Assembly (NCBI RefSeq): GCF_023035875.1
Contig: NZ_CP075379.1
Location: forward strand, 124,001-188,000
Length of the DNA stretch: 64,000 nucleotides
Direction of reading: 5' to 3'
DNA from: Borrelia puertoricensis
GTDB lineage: Bacteria; Spirochaetota; Spirochaetia; Borreliales; Borreliaceae
The notes beneath the pieces are model-generated. The model was not told the origin of the DNA, did not search any database, and saw nothing but the letters and a program-made list of their open reading frames with translations. Positions 9,346-18,360 of this stretch are shown piece by piece (position 1 is the first letter of the stretch; each line of letters starts with the position of its first letter). Position numbers and translations under genes: made by a program.

Positions 9346-10716
9346 TTAAAAAGGTGTGCATAAAAATTTGTCATTACCCTTAATAAATTTTATAGCTTCA
9401 TCAAAAGACAACAACAATTCTTCCTTTTTAGTCAAGTCTCTCACTTTCAACTTATTTTCTCTATATTCATCTTGACCTACAAAAATTAAAAATCTTATAG
9501 CCTTATTAAGAGCATATTCTATTTGTACCTTAATATTTTTACCCTCTTTACTCTTAGGATATACTTCACAAGCAATATTATTTATCTTCGAATAATCATG
9601 TCTTCTAAATTTATCCGCAAGTTTATAATAATAATCTTGTAAACTATCGTCTATATTAACAATTAATACTCTAGAACTGGCCTTAACCACAAACAACTTG
9701 ATATAATTAAATTTCTCAATTTCAATTATATCTTGAATTCTATCTATACCAAAAGATCCCCCAACCCCTGAAACTTTTTGCAAAGAGCTAGAAAATAAAG
9801 ATAATAGATTATCATACCTTCCACCACTACAAATACTCCCCATATTAATGCCTATCATCGTAGCCTCAAATACAAGCCCGGTATAATAATCAAGCCCACG
9901 AACTATCTTAAGATTAAAATTAAATGCATCTTGAATTCCCAATGCACTCAAATGTACAAAAATATCCTCAATCCTCTTAACAGCATCATTGTTCTCTAAA
10001 ATACCTTTTAAGGTCTCCAGTTTATCCCAAAAAGTCCCTTCTAAATTTATAAACTCCAATATCAAATCAACATGAGATTCGTTTATCTGTACAAGCAAAT
10101 TTTCTCTAACACTTTCAATCCCCATTTTATCTAATTTATCTATATTCCTTAAAATAAAAGCGGCTTTATCCTTTAATCCCAACTTATCAATATAAGCATT
10201 CAATATACCAATGTGAGAAAAATGAATAACAAACTTTCTATTAATACCTTCTATGAAATTTAAAAAAATCTCTTCAAGTCCACAATAAACAATAGATAAA
10301 ATTTCAGCATCACTACGAAAAGTATCCTCACCTACTATATCAAAATCAAATTGCATAAATTCTCTATATCTACCCCTCTGAGTATTCTCACCTCTAAATA
10401 CCTTGCCTATCTGAGATCTCCTGAAAGGGAATTTAAGCTTAGCTCTATTAGAAGCCATAAATCTTGCAAAAGGAACCGTTAAATCAAAACGCATAGAAAC
10501 ATCTCTATCCCCGTTATCTTTAAAACGATAAGTTTGTTTTTCTACCTCATCCCCGCTTTTTCTTAAAAGAAATTCAGAATACTCAAGAATAGGAGTATCT
10601 ATTAAATCAAAATTATACGAAACAAGAACACTATATATTTGTTTTATAATATGAGTACGAATTAACGCTTCTTTTGGCAAGTAATCTCTAAAACCCTTTA
10701 AAGTTCTAATATCCAC
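9346..10716 (-). CDS. hisS: histidyl-tRNA synthetase
   Basis: Charges tRNA-His with histidine using ATP. The 456-residue product carries class II motifs: motif 2 in FRGENTQRGRYREFMQFDFDIVG, the histidine-binding segment GLDYYTGLVFEA, and motif 3 region GGSFGIDRIQ. The N-terminal DIRTLKGFRDYLP is the family opening. The C-terminal anticodon-binding domain follows (about residues 340-440). The start is GTG at 10714-10716 with AGAGG ten bases upstream. Its 3' end faces the TPR gene. Confidence 0.96.
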   Translation of the reverse strand: MDIRTLKGFRDYLPKEALIRTHIIKQIYSVLVSYNFDLIDTPILEYSEFLLRKSGDEVEKQTYRFKDNGDRDVSMRFDLTVPFARFMASNRAKLKFPFRRSQIGKVFRGENTQRGRYREFMQFDFDIVGEDTFRSDAEILSIVYCGLEEIFLNFIEGINRKFVIHFSHIGILNAYIDKLGLKDKAAFILRNIDKLDKMGIESVRENLLVQINESHVDLILEFINLEGTFWDKLETLKGILENNDAVKRIEDIFVHLSALGIQDAFNFNLKIVRGLDYYTGLVFEATMIGINMGSICSGGRYDNLLSLFSSSLQKVSGVGGSFGIDRIQDIIEIEKFNYIKLFVVKASSRVLIVNIDDSLQDYYYKLADKFRRHDYSKINNIACEVYPKSKEGKNIKVQIEYALNKAIRFLIFVGQDEYRENKLKVRDLTKKEELLLSFDEAIKFIKGNDKFLCTPF

Positions 10717-10765
10717 TATATTTAAACCTCTATTAATTTCAAATTTAATTTTTTCATAATATAAT

Positions 10766-10793
10766 ATTATAAATATGAAAAAAAATTAATCAA
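10766..10793 (-). promoter_or_regulatory. sigma-70 promoter of hisS
   Basis: On the minus strand TTGATT (10788-10793), a 16-base spacer and TATAAT (10766-10771) form a good promoter about 50 bases ahead of the hisS GTG. It lies in the shared intergenic region with the divergent penicillin-binding protein gene. Confidence 0.6.
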
Positions 10794-10857
10794 ACACTAA
10801 TACTAAAATCATCAACTGTAAAATATTTACTATAATTAAGGAGCATCTAAATATTTA

Positions 10858-12735
10858 ATGCATAAAAAATTTGCTAGCAGCTTAAGATTAAATATAGTCC
10901 TCACAATTTTCCTAATAATAACGCTGTTAACCATTTATAAATATTTTGTGCTAATGTCCTCAAAAAACATACAACATTTTTCTCAAAATATAAACCATAT
11001 CTCAAGAAGAGGCAACATATATGATAGAAATGGTAAAATCATAGCCTTCTCTTCAAAATCACATTCGGTCGGAACGGATCCAAACAAAATAAAAAATATT
11101 GTAAACACATCAGAAACTCTTGGTGCAATATTGAAAATTGATCCTCAAATACTTAAAAAAAAACTGTCTTTGAAAAAAGGATTCATATATATAAAAAGAA
11201 AAATAACAAGAGAAGAATCTGAACTAATTAAAAGAATTCAGTCAGAAGGAAGATTAAAAGACATTATACTTTATCCAGACTACACAAGAATTTATCCATT
11301 TAAAGAATTAACTAGCAATATTACAGGATTTGTAGGAACTGATAATATTGGACTTACAGGCATTGAACTTTCTCTAAACACCATATTGAATGAAGATTTT
11401 ACAAAACAAAAATCTATAAATGAAAAAGTAAATACAAATAACATATATCTGACAATAGACATAGATCTTCAAAAGAGCATAAACCAAATAGCTCAAAAAC
11501 ACTTTAAAGAAAATAAACCTGAAAATATGATTGCCATAGTAATGAATGCTAAGAATGGAGAAATTTTATCAATGCTTCAATTTCCACAATATGATGCTAA
11601 TTACTATGCAAAATATCCTAAAGAAATATGGAACAATTTTGCCACATCCCTAACCTATGAACCTGGAAGTATTAATAAAATTTTTACAGTAGCCATTCTA
11701 TTAGACAGTGGATTATTAAAATCAAATGAAAAATTCTTAGATAACGGTATATACCAAAAAAAATTTAAATCAGGAGAAGTAGTTACAATTAAAACTCTAA
11801 ATCCTCCTTATGGCTATATTGATTCCAGTGGAATTTTAATCTACTCATCAAATGTAGGAATAGCACACATTACAGACAAAGTAAGTAACGAATATTTCCA
11901 TAATAAACTAACAGACTTTGGTTTTGGAAAAAGAGTAGGATTCCCTTTTCCCGGAGAAACAAAAGGTCTATTAACCCACCATTCAAAATGGTCTGGACGA
12001 AGTAAAGCCACAATTGGATTTGGACAAGAAATAGGAGTATCTGCCATTCAAATATTACAAGCTGCTAGCGCATTAAGTAATGAAGGAATTATGTTAAAAC
12101 CCAAAATCATAAAAAGAATAAGCAACGAAATGGAAAATACAATTCAAGAATTTCAAAAAGAAGAAATTAAAAAAGTAATATCTAATTACACAGCAAAAGA
12201 AGTTCTAAAAATGATGAGAGAAGTCGTAAACAAAGGAGGAATTCCAAAACTAAAGATGAAAAACTTAAGCATTTCAGCAAAAAGTGGAACTTCACAAGTA
12301 ATTGATAAAAACACAGGTAAATACTCGGACGAAGATTATACGTCCTCAATACTAGTAATATATCCTACAGAAGATCCGCAATACATTATATATATTGTAT
12401 ACAGATATCCTAAAAAGATAATATATGGAACAAGAATTGCTGCACCAATGGCAAAAGAAATAATAGAATTGATTGAACATCGCAATAATAAAAATGAATA
12501 CAATGAAATCAAAATTTCTTCAAAAATTAGCATACCAAAACCTATAATAAAATATGAAAAAACAGAAACACTGCCAAACTTTACAGGACTCTCAAAAAGA
12601 GATTTAATGAAAATCTTAAAAAACTATACAAACATAAAAATCAACATAAAAGGAAATGGCTTTGTATACAAACAATCTAAACCACCTAATACAAAATTAA
12701 AATATATAGACGAACTTGAAATAATCTTAAAATAA
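10858..12735 (+). CDS. penicillin-binding protein, class B transpeptidase (FtsI/PBP2 type) with PASTA domain
   Basis: Cross-links peptidoglycan, probably at the division site. The 625-residue protein has one N-terminal membrane anchor (about residues 11-33), a dimerisation domain starting with RRGNIYDRNGKIIA, and a transpeptidase domain with all three active-site motifs: S271-I-N-K274 (in YEPGSINKIF), S330-S-N332 and K475-S-G-T478. A single PASTA domain ends the protein (TLPNFTGLSKRDLMKILKNY onward). The SxxK motif reads SINK instead of the commoner STFK. It diverges from hisS, and its stop lies only one base from the end of the convergent acyl-CoA synthetase gene. Confidence 0.93.
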   Translation: MHKKFASSLRLNIVLTIFLIITLLTIYKYFVLMSSKNIQHFSQNINHISRRGNIYDRNGKIIAFSSKSHSVGTDPNKIKNIVNTSETLGAILKIDPQILKKKLSLKKGFIYIKRKITREESELIKRIQSEGRLKDIILYPDYTRIYPFKELTSNITGFVGTDNIGLTGIELSLNTILNEDFTKQKSINEKVNTNNIYLTIDIDLQKSINQIAQKHFKENKPENMIAIVMNAKNGEILSMLQFPQYDANYYAKYPKEIWNNFATSLTYEPGSINKIFTVAILLDSGLLKSNEKFLDNGIYQKKFKSGEVVTIKTLNPPYGYIDSSGILIYSSNVGIAHITDKVSNEYFHNKLTDFGFGKRVGFPFPGETKGLLTHHSKWSGRSKATIGFGQEIGVSAIQILQAASALSNEGIMLKPKIIKRISNEMENTIQEFQKEEIKKVISNYTAKEVLKMMREVVNKGGIPKLKMKNLSISAKSGTSQVIDKNTGKYSDEDYTSSILVIYPTEDPQYIIYIVYRYPKKIIYGTRIAAPMAKEIIELIEHRNNKNEYNEIKISSKISIPKPIIKYEKTETLPNFTGLSKRDLMKILKNYTNIKINIKGNGFVYKQSKPPNTKLKYIDELEIILK

Positions 12736-12736
12736 T

Positions 12737-14629
12737 TCAAGAAAATAAACTCTTTATCTCATTTTTATAAAAACTTAAAATATAATTACGCTTAACATCC
12801 ATCTTAATAGACATTTCTTTACCTACTTCAAACGGTTTTTCTAAAAGAACAAATTTCAATATTTGCTCAAAAGGCTTAAATCCATTGGCTCTATTAATAA
12901 GCTTTTTTATCTCATCATTAATAGCTTTAAGAACAATATTATTTGCAATAATCTGCTGCCTATTGTGAGCATCAAGAATTTTTTGACCCATGCTTTCTAA
13001 ATATTTATTTATCTCTTCAAAATTAGGAAGAATCAATGCACCTAAAAATTTTTGATCTTGACCCACAACAACAGCCTTTTCAATGAGTAAAGATTCTTCA
13101 AGCTTAATTTCAATTGGAGCAGGCTCAATATTCTCTCCATTATTTAAAACAATAGTATCTTTTTCTCGTCCTATGATCTGAACAACATTATCCTTTGATA
13201 ACTTAACAATATCACCCGTATTCAAAAATCCATCAGCTCCAATAACCTGTCTTGTAGCATCTTCATCTTGATAATATCCAATCATAACCTGAGGACCTTT
13301 AATAAATAAAATTCCCTTGCCTGGTGTTTTAAGCTTATTGCCATTCTCATCCCTAATCTCAGCAATAGTTCCAGGCAATATCCTACCACAAGTACCAATC
13401 ATTATCTTTTCATGTTCATTAGACGCAATACCAGGAGATGCTTCTGTTAATCCATAAGCATTCGCAAGCTCAATCCCAATTGAGTTAAAAAACCTAACAA
13501 CAGATAAAGACATACTACCCCCACCAGTGACCCCAACAACAAAATTATTGCCTAAAATTTTCTTTATCTTTTTAAAGATAATTAAATCTCCCAACACTCT
13601 AAGAGGAAATAAAAAAATCAGACCCAAAAGCCCTAAGATCTTTTTCATAGGAAATAAAAAATCAAATCCATTATCAGGATATAATCCTAAAATTATTCTA
13701 TAACAGATATCATTTAAACATGCTGATTTAACAAAAATCTTAAATAACAATTTTGACAAAAATGGTTTCTTGGCAACCTCTTTAAAGATATTTTGCCTTA
13801 TTGCAATCCAAAGCCTAGGCACGGCTGCAATATAATGAGGATTTATATTTTTCATATCATCAAGCATGTTTCTTGGAACAATACTTGAAAATAAACAAGT
13901 CATACCTTTAAGAAAAATATTATAAGAAAATGACCTTTGAAATGAATGCCAAATTGGCAAAATACACATAAATATTTGTCCCTCACTAGTATTAATCATT
14001 CGACTAAAACTAGACACCTGATAAAGAAAATTAGCATGAGAAAGCATTACTCCTTTAGGATTCCCTGTAGTACCAGAAGTATATATTATTGTTGCCATAT
14101 CATCAGGATCAATATTACTCAAAATTTCAATAATCTCTTCATCTCGCCTTGACTTATCTCCAATTGAAATGCACTCTTTATAAGTATAAATTTTAAAATT
14201 ACCAAACTGTATTTTATCTTTTTCATCTAAGTCATCAATAATAACAATTATAGGGTCAACTTTAAAGTCGATCTGAACAACCAAATCAAGAAGATTTAAA
14301 TTTTCCACTATTATTATATTGGGAAGCACATTATTAATAATCACTTCGGCTTCCGAAAGGATAACATCAGCTCCTTTTGGAACATCTACAGCACCCAAAG
14401 CCAAAATCGCAAAATCTATAACACTCCATTCAATCCTATTCTCAGAACAAACAAACACTTTATCCTGATATCCCAAACCCATCTTTTTTAAAAATGCTGC
14501 AAATTTTAACACATTATTTTTTAAATCTTCATAAGTAACCTTGAAATAATCTTTGTTACTTCTATATATTTGTGCAACTCCATTGCCACGTTTTTTAGCA
14601 ATTTCAAAAAAGTTTTTTACTATTGACAT
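12737..14629 (-). CDS. long-chain acyl-CoA synthetase (AMP-binding family)
   Basis: Activates fatty acids to acyl-CoA through an acyl-adenylate; Borrelia cannot make fatty acids and must use host lipids, so this enzyme probably feeds phospholipid synthesis. The 630-residue length fits the FadD/FAA family. The AMP-binding P-loop YTSGTTGNPKG is at residues 183-193, followed by HSFQRSF, the segment ANAYGLTEASPGIASN (motif A5-like), and GFLNTGDIVKL with GREKDTIVLNNGENIEP (A7-A8). A hydrophobic stretch at about 330-350 suggests membrane association. The start ATG is preceded by AGGGTCT. It has its own promoter upstream. Confidence 0.92.
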   Translation of the reverse strand: MSIVKNFFEIAKKRGNGVAQIYRSNKDYFKVTYEDLKNNVLKFAAFLKKMGLGYQDKVFVCSENRIEWSVIDFAILALGAVDVPKGADVILSEAEVIINNVLPNIIIVENLNLLDLVVQIDFKVDPIIVIIDDLDEKDKIQFGNFKIYTYKECISIGDKSRRDEEIIEILSNIDPDDMATIIYTSGTTGNPKGVMLSHANFLYQVSSFSRMINTSEGQIFMCILPIWHSFQRSFSYNIFLKGMTCLFSSIVPRNMLDDMKNINPHYIAAVPRLWIAIRQNIFKEVAKKPFLSKLLFKIFVKSACLNDICYRIILGLYPDNGFDFLFPMKKILGLLGLIFLFPLRVLGDLIIFKKIKKILGNNFVVGVTGGGSMSLSVVRFFNSIGIELANAYGLTEASPGIASNEHEKIMIGTCGRILPGTIAEIRDENGNKLKTPGKGILFIKGPQVMIGYYQDEDATRQVIGADGFLNTGDIVKLSKDNVVQIIGREKDTIVLNNGENIEPAPIEIKLEESLLIEKAVVVGQDQKFLGALILPNFEEINKYLESMGQKILDAHNRQQIIANNIVLKAINDEIKKLINRANGFKPFEQILKFVLLEKPFEVGKEMSIKMDVKRNYILSFYKNEIKSLFS

Positions 14630-14663
14630 AAGACCCTACTACAATAACGAATATTATAAATAA

Positions 14664-14672
14664 ATTATAACA
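14664..14672 (-). promoter_or_regulatory. extended -10 promoter of the acyl-CoA synthetase gene
   Basis: The minus strand reads TGTTATAAT here, a full extended -10 element with perfect TATAAT at 14664-14669, about 35 bases before the ATG at 14629. No clear -35 box is visible at the expected spacing, which extended -10 promoters tolerate. Confidence 0.5.
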
Positions 14673-14775
14673 CCTTAAACAACAAAATCATAATTCAATT
14701 TTCATTAGCTTAAATTTGTCAATAGACAAAAAGTTTTATAAAATAAAACATGTATTACCAAAAATAAATAGAGAT

Positions 14776-15069
14776 TTAGTTACCTATAACAAAAAATTTA
14801 ATTCCTTCAGTAGGATACTCTTGATCCAAGATCTCAACAGCATTTCTTAATTTTTCTATAACAAATAAATTATCAGTATAAACCACAAGAATAAAATTTT
14901 CTTCAGGCCAAATTTCATTACCTTGCTTCTCACCTGTTTTCCCTTTTCCTTGAACATTATATATCTTAGAATAATATATACATTCACCTAAATCTTTTTC
15001 TATCCTATGCATATGTTCATGAATATCAAGCTCTAAAGATAGATTAGAGATTATTTCTGCTCTGTACAC
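14776..15069 (-). CDS. small PII-like protein downstream of the RND efflux genes
   Basis: The 97-residue protein matches the layout of PII/GlnB-type trimers: a first beta-alpha unit (YRAEIISNLSLELDIHEHMHRI), a glycine/lysine-rich loop where PII has its T-loop (YNVQGKGKTGEKQG), then strand WPEENFILVVYT, helix DNLFVIEKLRNAVEILDQEY and final strand EGIKFFVIG. I infer a ligand-binding or membrane-partner regulatory protein from this pattern; the sequence is too diverged to claim nucleotide binding. The start is GTG at 15067-15069 with AGGAGG close upstream. It is 102 bases downstream of besB on the same strand and probably in the same transcript, suggesting a link to the efflux pump. Confidence 0.65.
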   Translation of the reverse strand: MYRAEIISNLSLELDIHEHMHRIEKDLGECIYYSKIYNVQGKGKTGEKQGNEIWPEENFILVVYTDNLFVIEKLRNAVEILDQEYPTEGIKFFVIGN

Positions 15070-15171
15070 ATACCCTCCTAATCTTAATCCTCGTCAATAA
15101 AACATCATTCGAACTACCATCAATATTACATTCCCTAATATTACTTTTAGAAATATCAATACTATTTGCAT

Positions 15172-18100
15172 TTATATTTTATTTGAGCCCCCCCTACTTC
15201 TTCTCTTAAGCTCAATTTTGTCAACAGAAATCCCTGACTTAAAAGAAATAAAAGCTTTCATAGAAAGTTTATAAAAAATTTCAAAAATAATAGGAATAAA
15301 AAGTAAAGTCAAAAATGTACTAGCAACCATTCCACCAATAAAAGTAAAAGCAATTGGTTTTACAAGATCACTCTCACTTGAACTTGAGAATGCAAGTGGA
15401 AAGAGTCCTATTATTGATGTTAAAGCAGACATCAAAATTGGCCTAAACCTGGAGCGACCTGCCTCAAGCACTGCATCTCTAAGATTAAAGCCCCTCTTAA
15501 GCAACAAATTAATATAATCTACCAATACAATACCCGTATTAACAACAACACCAATAAGCATAAGCATACCAATAGCAGTAAAAACAGAAACCTTTTCTCC
15601 AGATATAAAATAAAACAGTACAACACCTATTAAGGTTAATGGTATTGTAAAGAGAATAACGAATGGCTTTAAGAGAGATTCAAATTGTGCTGCCATTACT
15701 CCAAACACAAGCAAGACAGCCATAAACATTATCACCCCAAAATGCTGCATACTACTTGTAAACTCACTGTATTCTCCTCCAAACTTAACCAACACCCCAT
15801 CTCTCTGAGGAACCTTATTAGTTACAAAATCTACTACATTTGCTGTAATTAAAGCTAAATTTTCACCTGGAGCAATACCTGCTGTAAGCTTTACTACTAA
15901 AGACTGATCTTCTCTGGAAATCTCACCAATTCCTTTTGTTTTCTTAAGCCTAACTATTGAAGAAAAGGGAATTTGAACACCAGATGCATTTAAAATAGAT
16001 ATTTTATCTAAATCTTTAAAGCTAGCAATATTGCCTCTATCAAGCCTAAGCAAAATATCATAACTCACTCCACCTTCAATATAATTTCCTGCTGAAATTC
16101 CACCAATATTAGCCCTAATTTCTCTTGAGAGAGTTTCCATATTAATTCCATAAGAATAGGCCTTTTCTCTATCTATTTCTATATCAATTTGCATCTCTTC
16201 TAGTATATTAAGTCTAGGATTGACAAGACTAGGGAATCTTTTCTTTAAAAGACTAACTAAAAATTCTCCATATTCTCTTGCATACTCAAAATCCGAAGCA
16301 ATAATTTTAATCTCAATAGGCGACGCACCAAAAGTACCTTCTCGTGAAGAAGTATTAGAATTAAAATCAGGATAAAGCCTCTCAACACGTTTATAAACTC
16401 TATATCGAACATCCTCTTCATCCTCAACGAATTCTCCATCAACTTCTTCCTTTAAAGGAAATGCAACATTAAAGGTAAAACCATTTGAATTTATTTCAGA
16501 AATGATACTCTTATAAACCTTAATTTCACTTTTTACAATCTCTAAAATTTTATCTGAATAAAACTTTGAAATTTTCAAACTTGTCTTATGAGGAAATTTA
16601 AAATCAAAACGAATTAAAGAAGAATGTTCATAGGGAAGAAAAGATACATTTAAAAGAGGAAATAACACTAAACTTAAAATAAAACTAAAGAAAATAATCA
16701 ATAAACAAGCTAATTTCCAAGTTAAAACATAGTTTAGCAATTTAACATAAAATCTCTCTCCAACAAAATAAATACCATACAAAAAATCATCAATTCTTTT
16801 AATCAATTTATTTTTGATAGGCTTTTGAGAAGCAGTATAAAGCCCAATATAATAACTTGAAAGCACAGGTACTAAGAAAACTGCAACAAACAAAGAAGCT
16901 ACTAAAGATATTACAATAGTAAAAGCAAAATCCCTAACAAAATCACCAATAACACCCAATTCAGCCTTAAAAATAAGCATAGGAGCAAATACACAAATCG
17001 ATGTCAAGGTTGCAGCCATAATCGGCAACATCATTTCTTGTGTTCCAAGAATAGCAGATGAAATAAGCTTGGCACCCTTCTGCCTATATTTATATATATT
17101 CTCCATTATAACAATAGAACAATCTACAAGCATACCAACACTCAAAGCAAGACCTGATAGACTCATAACATTTAGTGAAATATTTGCAAAATACATTAAA
17201 CAAAAGGTAATAACAATCGCTAATGGTATTGTGATACCAATAATAATTGTCGCTCTAAAGCTCCTTAAAAAGAAAAAAATAATACATAATGCAAGAACTG
17301 CTCCAGAATAAGCTGAATTAGCAACAGAAGAAATAGCCTTTTTGATGTGTTCAGCGTCATCATAAGAAATGTCTAAAAATATATCCTTTGGAAGTGAAAG
17401 CTTGATTTTTTCAACCTCTGCATTTACTGCATCTGAAACAAAAACAGAATTTGCATCACTCTCTTTTTGTATAGATATCACAATAGAAGGCTTATCATTA
17501 TAATATACATAATCCTCTACATCTTGAGCAACACTCTTAACACTTGCAATATCTCTAAGTCTAACTTGAACAAATGAATTATCACCTAAAGAATAAATAC
17601 TTGGTTTCCTATAAGCAATAACCACATTTTCCAAATCCTTAATTGAATTAAATCTTCCAGATACTTGTGCTTGATATTCCAAATCATTATCTAACATGTT
17701 ACCAACCGAAAATTCAACATTTTGAGAAGAAATAAACGGTACTATTTCTGATAAAGTAAGTCCATATGCCTCTAACCTATTTTGCGACACTTCAATTAAA
17801 ATATGCTTATCTCCACCTCCAATAACTTGCACACGTCCAACCCCATTAAGTCTTTCCAACTTAGGCTTAAGAACATTATCTGCATACCTTTTAAGTTCTA
17901 AGATCGGTCTATCTGAATACATAACAAACGATATTATTGGCGAAGAGCCTAAACTTCCTCTATAAATCCTAGGTAAGCTTGCTTCTTTTGGTAAACTTCT
18001 TTTTGAAATCTCAAGTGCATCTCTTATTTCATTCAAAGCCAAATCTAAATTAGTTCCATGATAAAACTGAAGATTAATACTGCTATGGCCCTTAAAAGAA

Positions 18101-18345
18101 CTACTAGTTATTGTCTTTATGTTCTTAACTAAGGATAGATTACTTTCTAGAATACTTGTTACTTTTTCTTCCACTTCTTTTGCCGAACTTCCTGCATACT
18201 GAGTAGAAATAGTGATATAACTGTCTCCAATGTTGGGAAGCAAATCTATCTTTAATCTTGAAAAAGTATAAATACTAAGCATCATTAATAATGAAAACAA
18301 TATTAACATTGTTATTGGTTTGCCAACAACTTTTTTTACTAACAT
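15172..18345 (-). CDS. besB: RND-family efflux transporter, inner-membrane pump BesB
   Basis: Proton-driven inner-membrane component of a tripartite efflux pump that exports drugs and other compounds through the BesC channel. The 1057-residue protein has the RND plan: a first membrane helix (PITMLILFSLLMMLSIYTF), a large periplasmic loop, helices 2-6, a second loop and helices 8-12. In helix 4 the twin-aspartate site reads GMLVDCSIVIMENI, so the first Asp is kept and the second is Cys. Helix 10 has GVVVNTGIVLVDYINLLLKRG. I chose the ATG at 18343-18345 with GAGG six bases upstream; a TTG four codons earlier is less likely. A run of seven C on the plus strand (15188-15194) lies at the 3' end. 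Confidence 0.93.
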   Translation of the reverse strand: MLVKKVVGKPITMLILFSLLMMLSIYTFSRLKIDLLPNIGDSYITISTQYAGSSAKEVEEKVTSILESNLSLVKNIKTITSSSFKGHSSINLQFYHGTNLDLALNEIRDALEISKRSLPKEASLPRIYRGSLGSSPIISFVMYSDRPILELKRYADNVLKPKLERLNGVGRVQVIGGGDKHILIEVSQNRLEAYGLTLSEIVPFISSQNVEFSVGNMLDNDLEYQAQVSGRFNSIKDLENVVIAYRKPSIYSLGDNSFVQVRLRDIASVKSVAQDVEDYVYYNDKPSIVISIQKESDANSVFVSDAVNAEVEKIKLSLPKDIFLDISYDDAEHIKKAISSVANSAYSGAVLALCIIFFFLRSFRATIIIGITIPLAIVITFCLMYFANISLNVMSLSGLALSVGMLVDCSIVIMENIYKYRQKGAKLISSAILGTQEMMLPIMAATLTSICVFAPMLIFKAELGVIGDFVRDFAFTIVISLVASLFVAVFLVPVLSSYYIGLYTASQKPIKNKLIKRIDDFLYGIYFVGERFYVKLLNYVLTWKLACLLIIFFSFILSLVLFPLLNVSFLPYEHSSLIRFDFKFPHKTSLKISKFYSDKILEIVKSEIKVYKSIISEINSNGFTFNVAFPLKEEVDGEFVEDEEDVRYRVYKRVERLYPDFNSNTSSREGTFGASPIEIKIIASDFEYAREYGEFLVSLLKKRFPSLVNPRLNILEEMQIDIEIDREKAYSYGINMETLSREIRANIGGISAGNYIEGGVSYDILLRLDRGNIASFKDLDKISILNASGVQIPFSSIVRLKKTKGIGEISREDQSLVVKLTAGIAPGENLALITANVVDFVTNKVPQRDGVLVKFGGEYSEFTSSMQHFGVIMFMAVLLVFGVMAAQFESLLKPFVILFTIPLTLIGVVLFYFISGEKVSVFTAIGMLMLIGVVVNTGIVLVDYINLLLKRGFNLRDAVLEAGRSRFRPILMSALTSIIGLFPLAFSSSSESDLVKPIAFTFIGGMVASTFLTLLFIPIIFEIFYKLSMKAFISFKSGISVDKIELKRRSRGGSNKI

Positions 18346-18360
18346 ACTTAACCTCAAAAA

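Noticed and set aside
10831..10843. TATAAT at 10831-10836 as the promoter of the penicillin-binding protein gene
   Set aside because: Transcription would begin after the AAGGAG at 10838-10843 and lose it, and no -35 box is visible, so I did not list it as a feature.
15075..15170. Stop-poor stretch between besB and the PII-like gene that reads like protein
   Set aside because: It begins after an in-frame stop, has no start codon or ribosome-binding site, and a one-base change in the seven-C tract of besB does not open into it.
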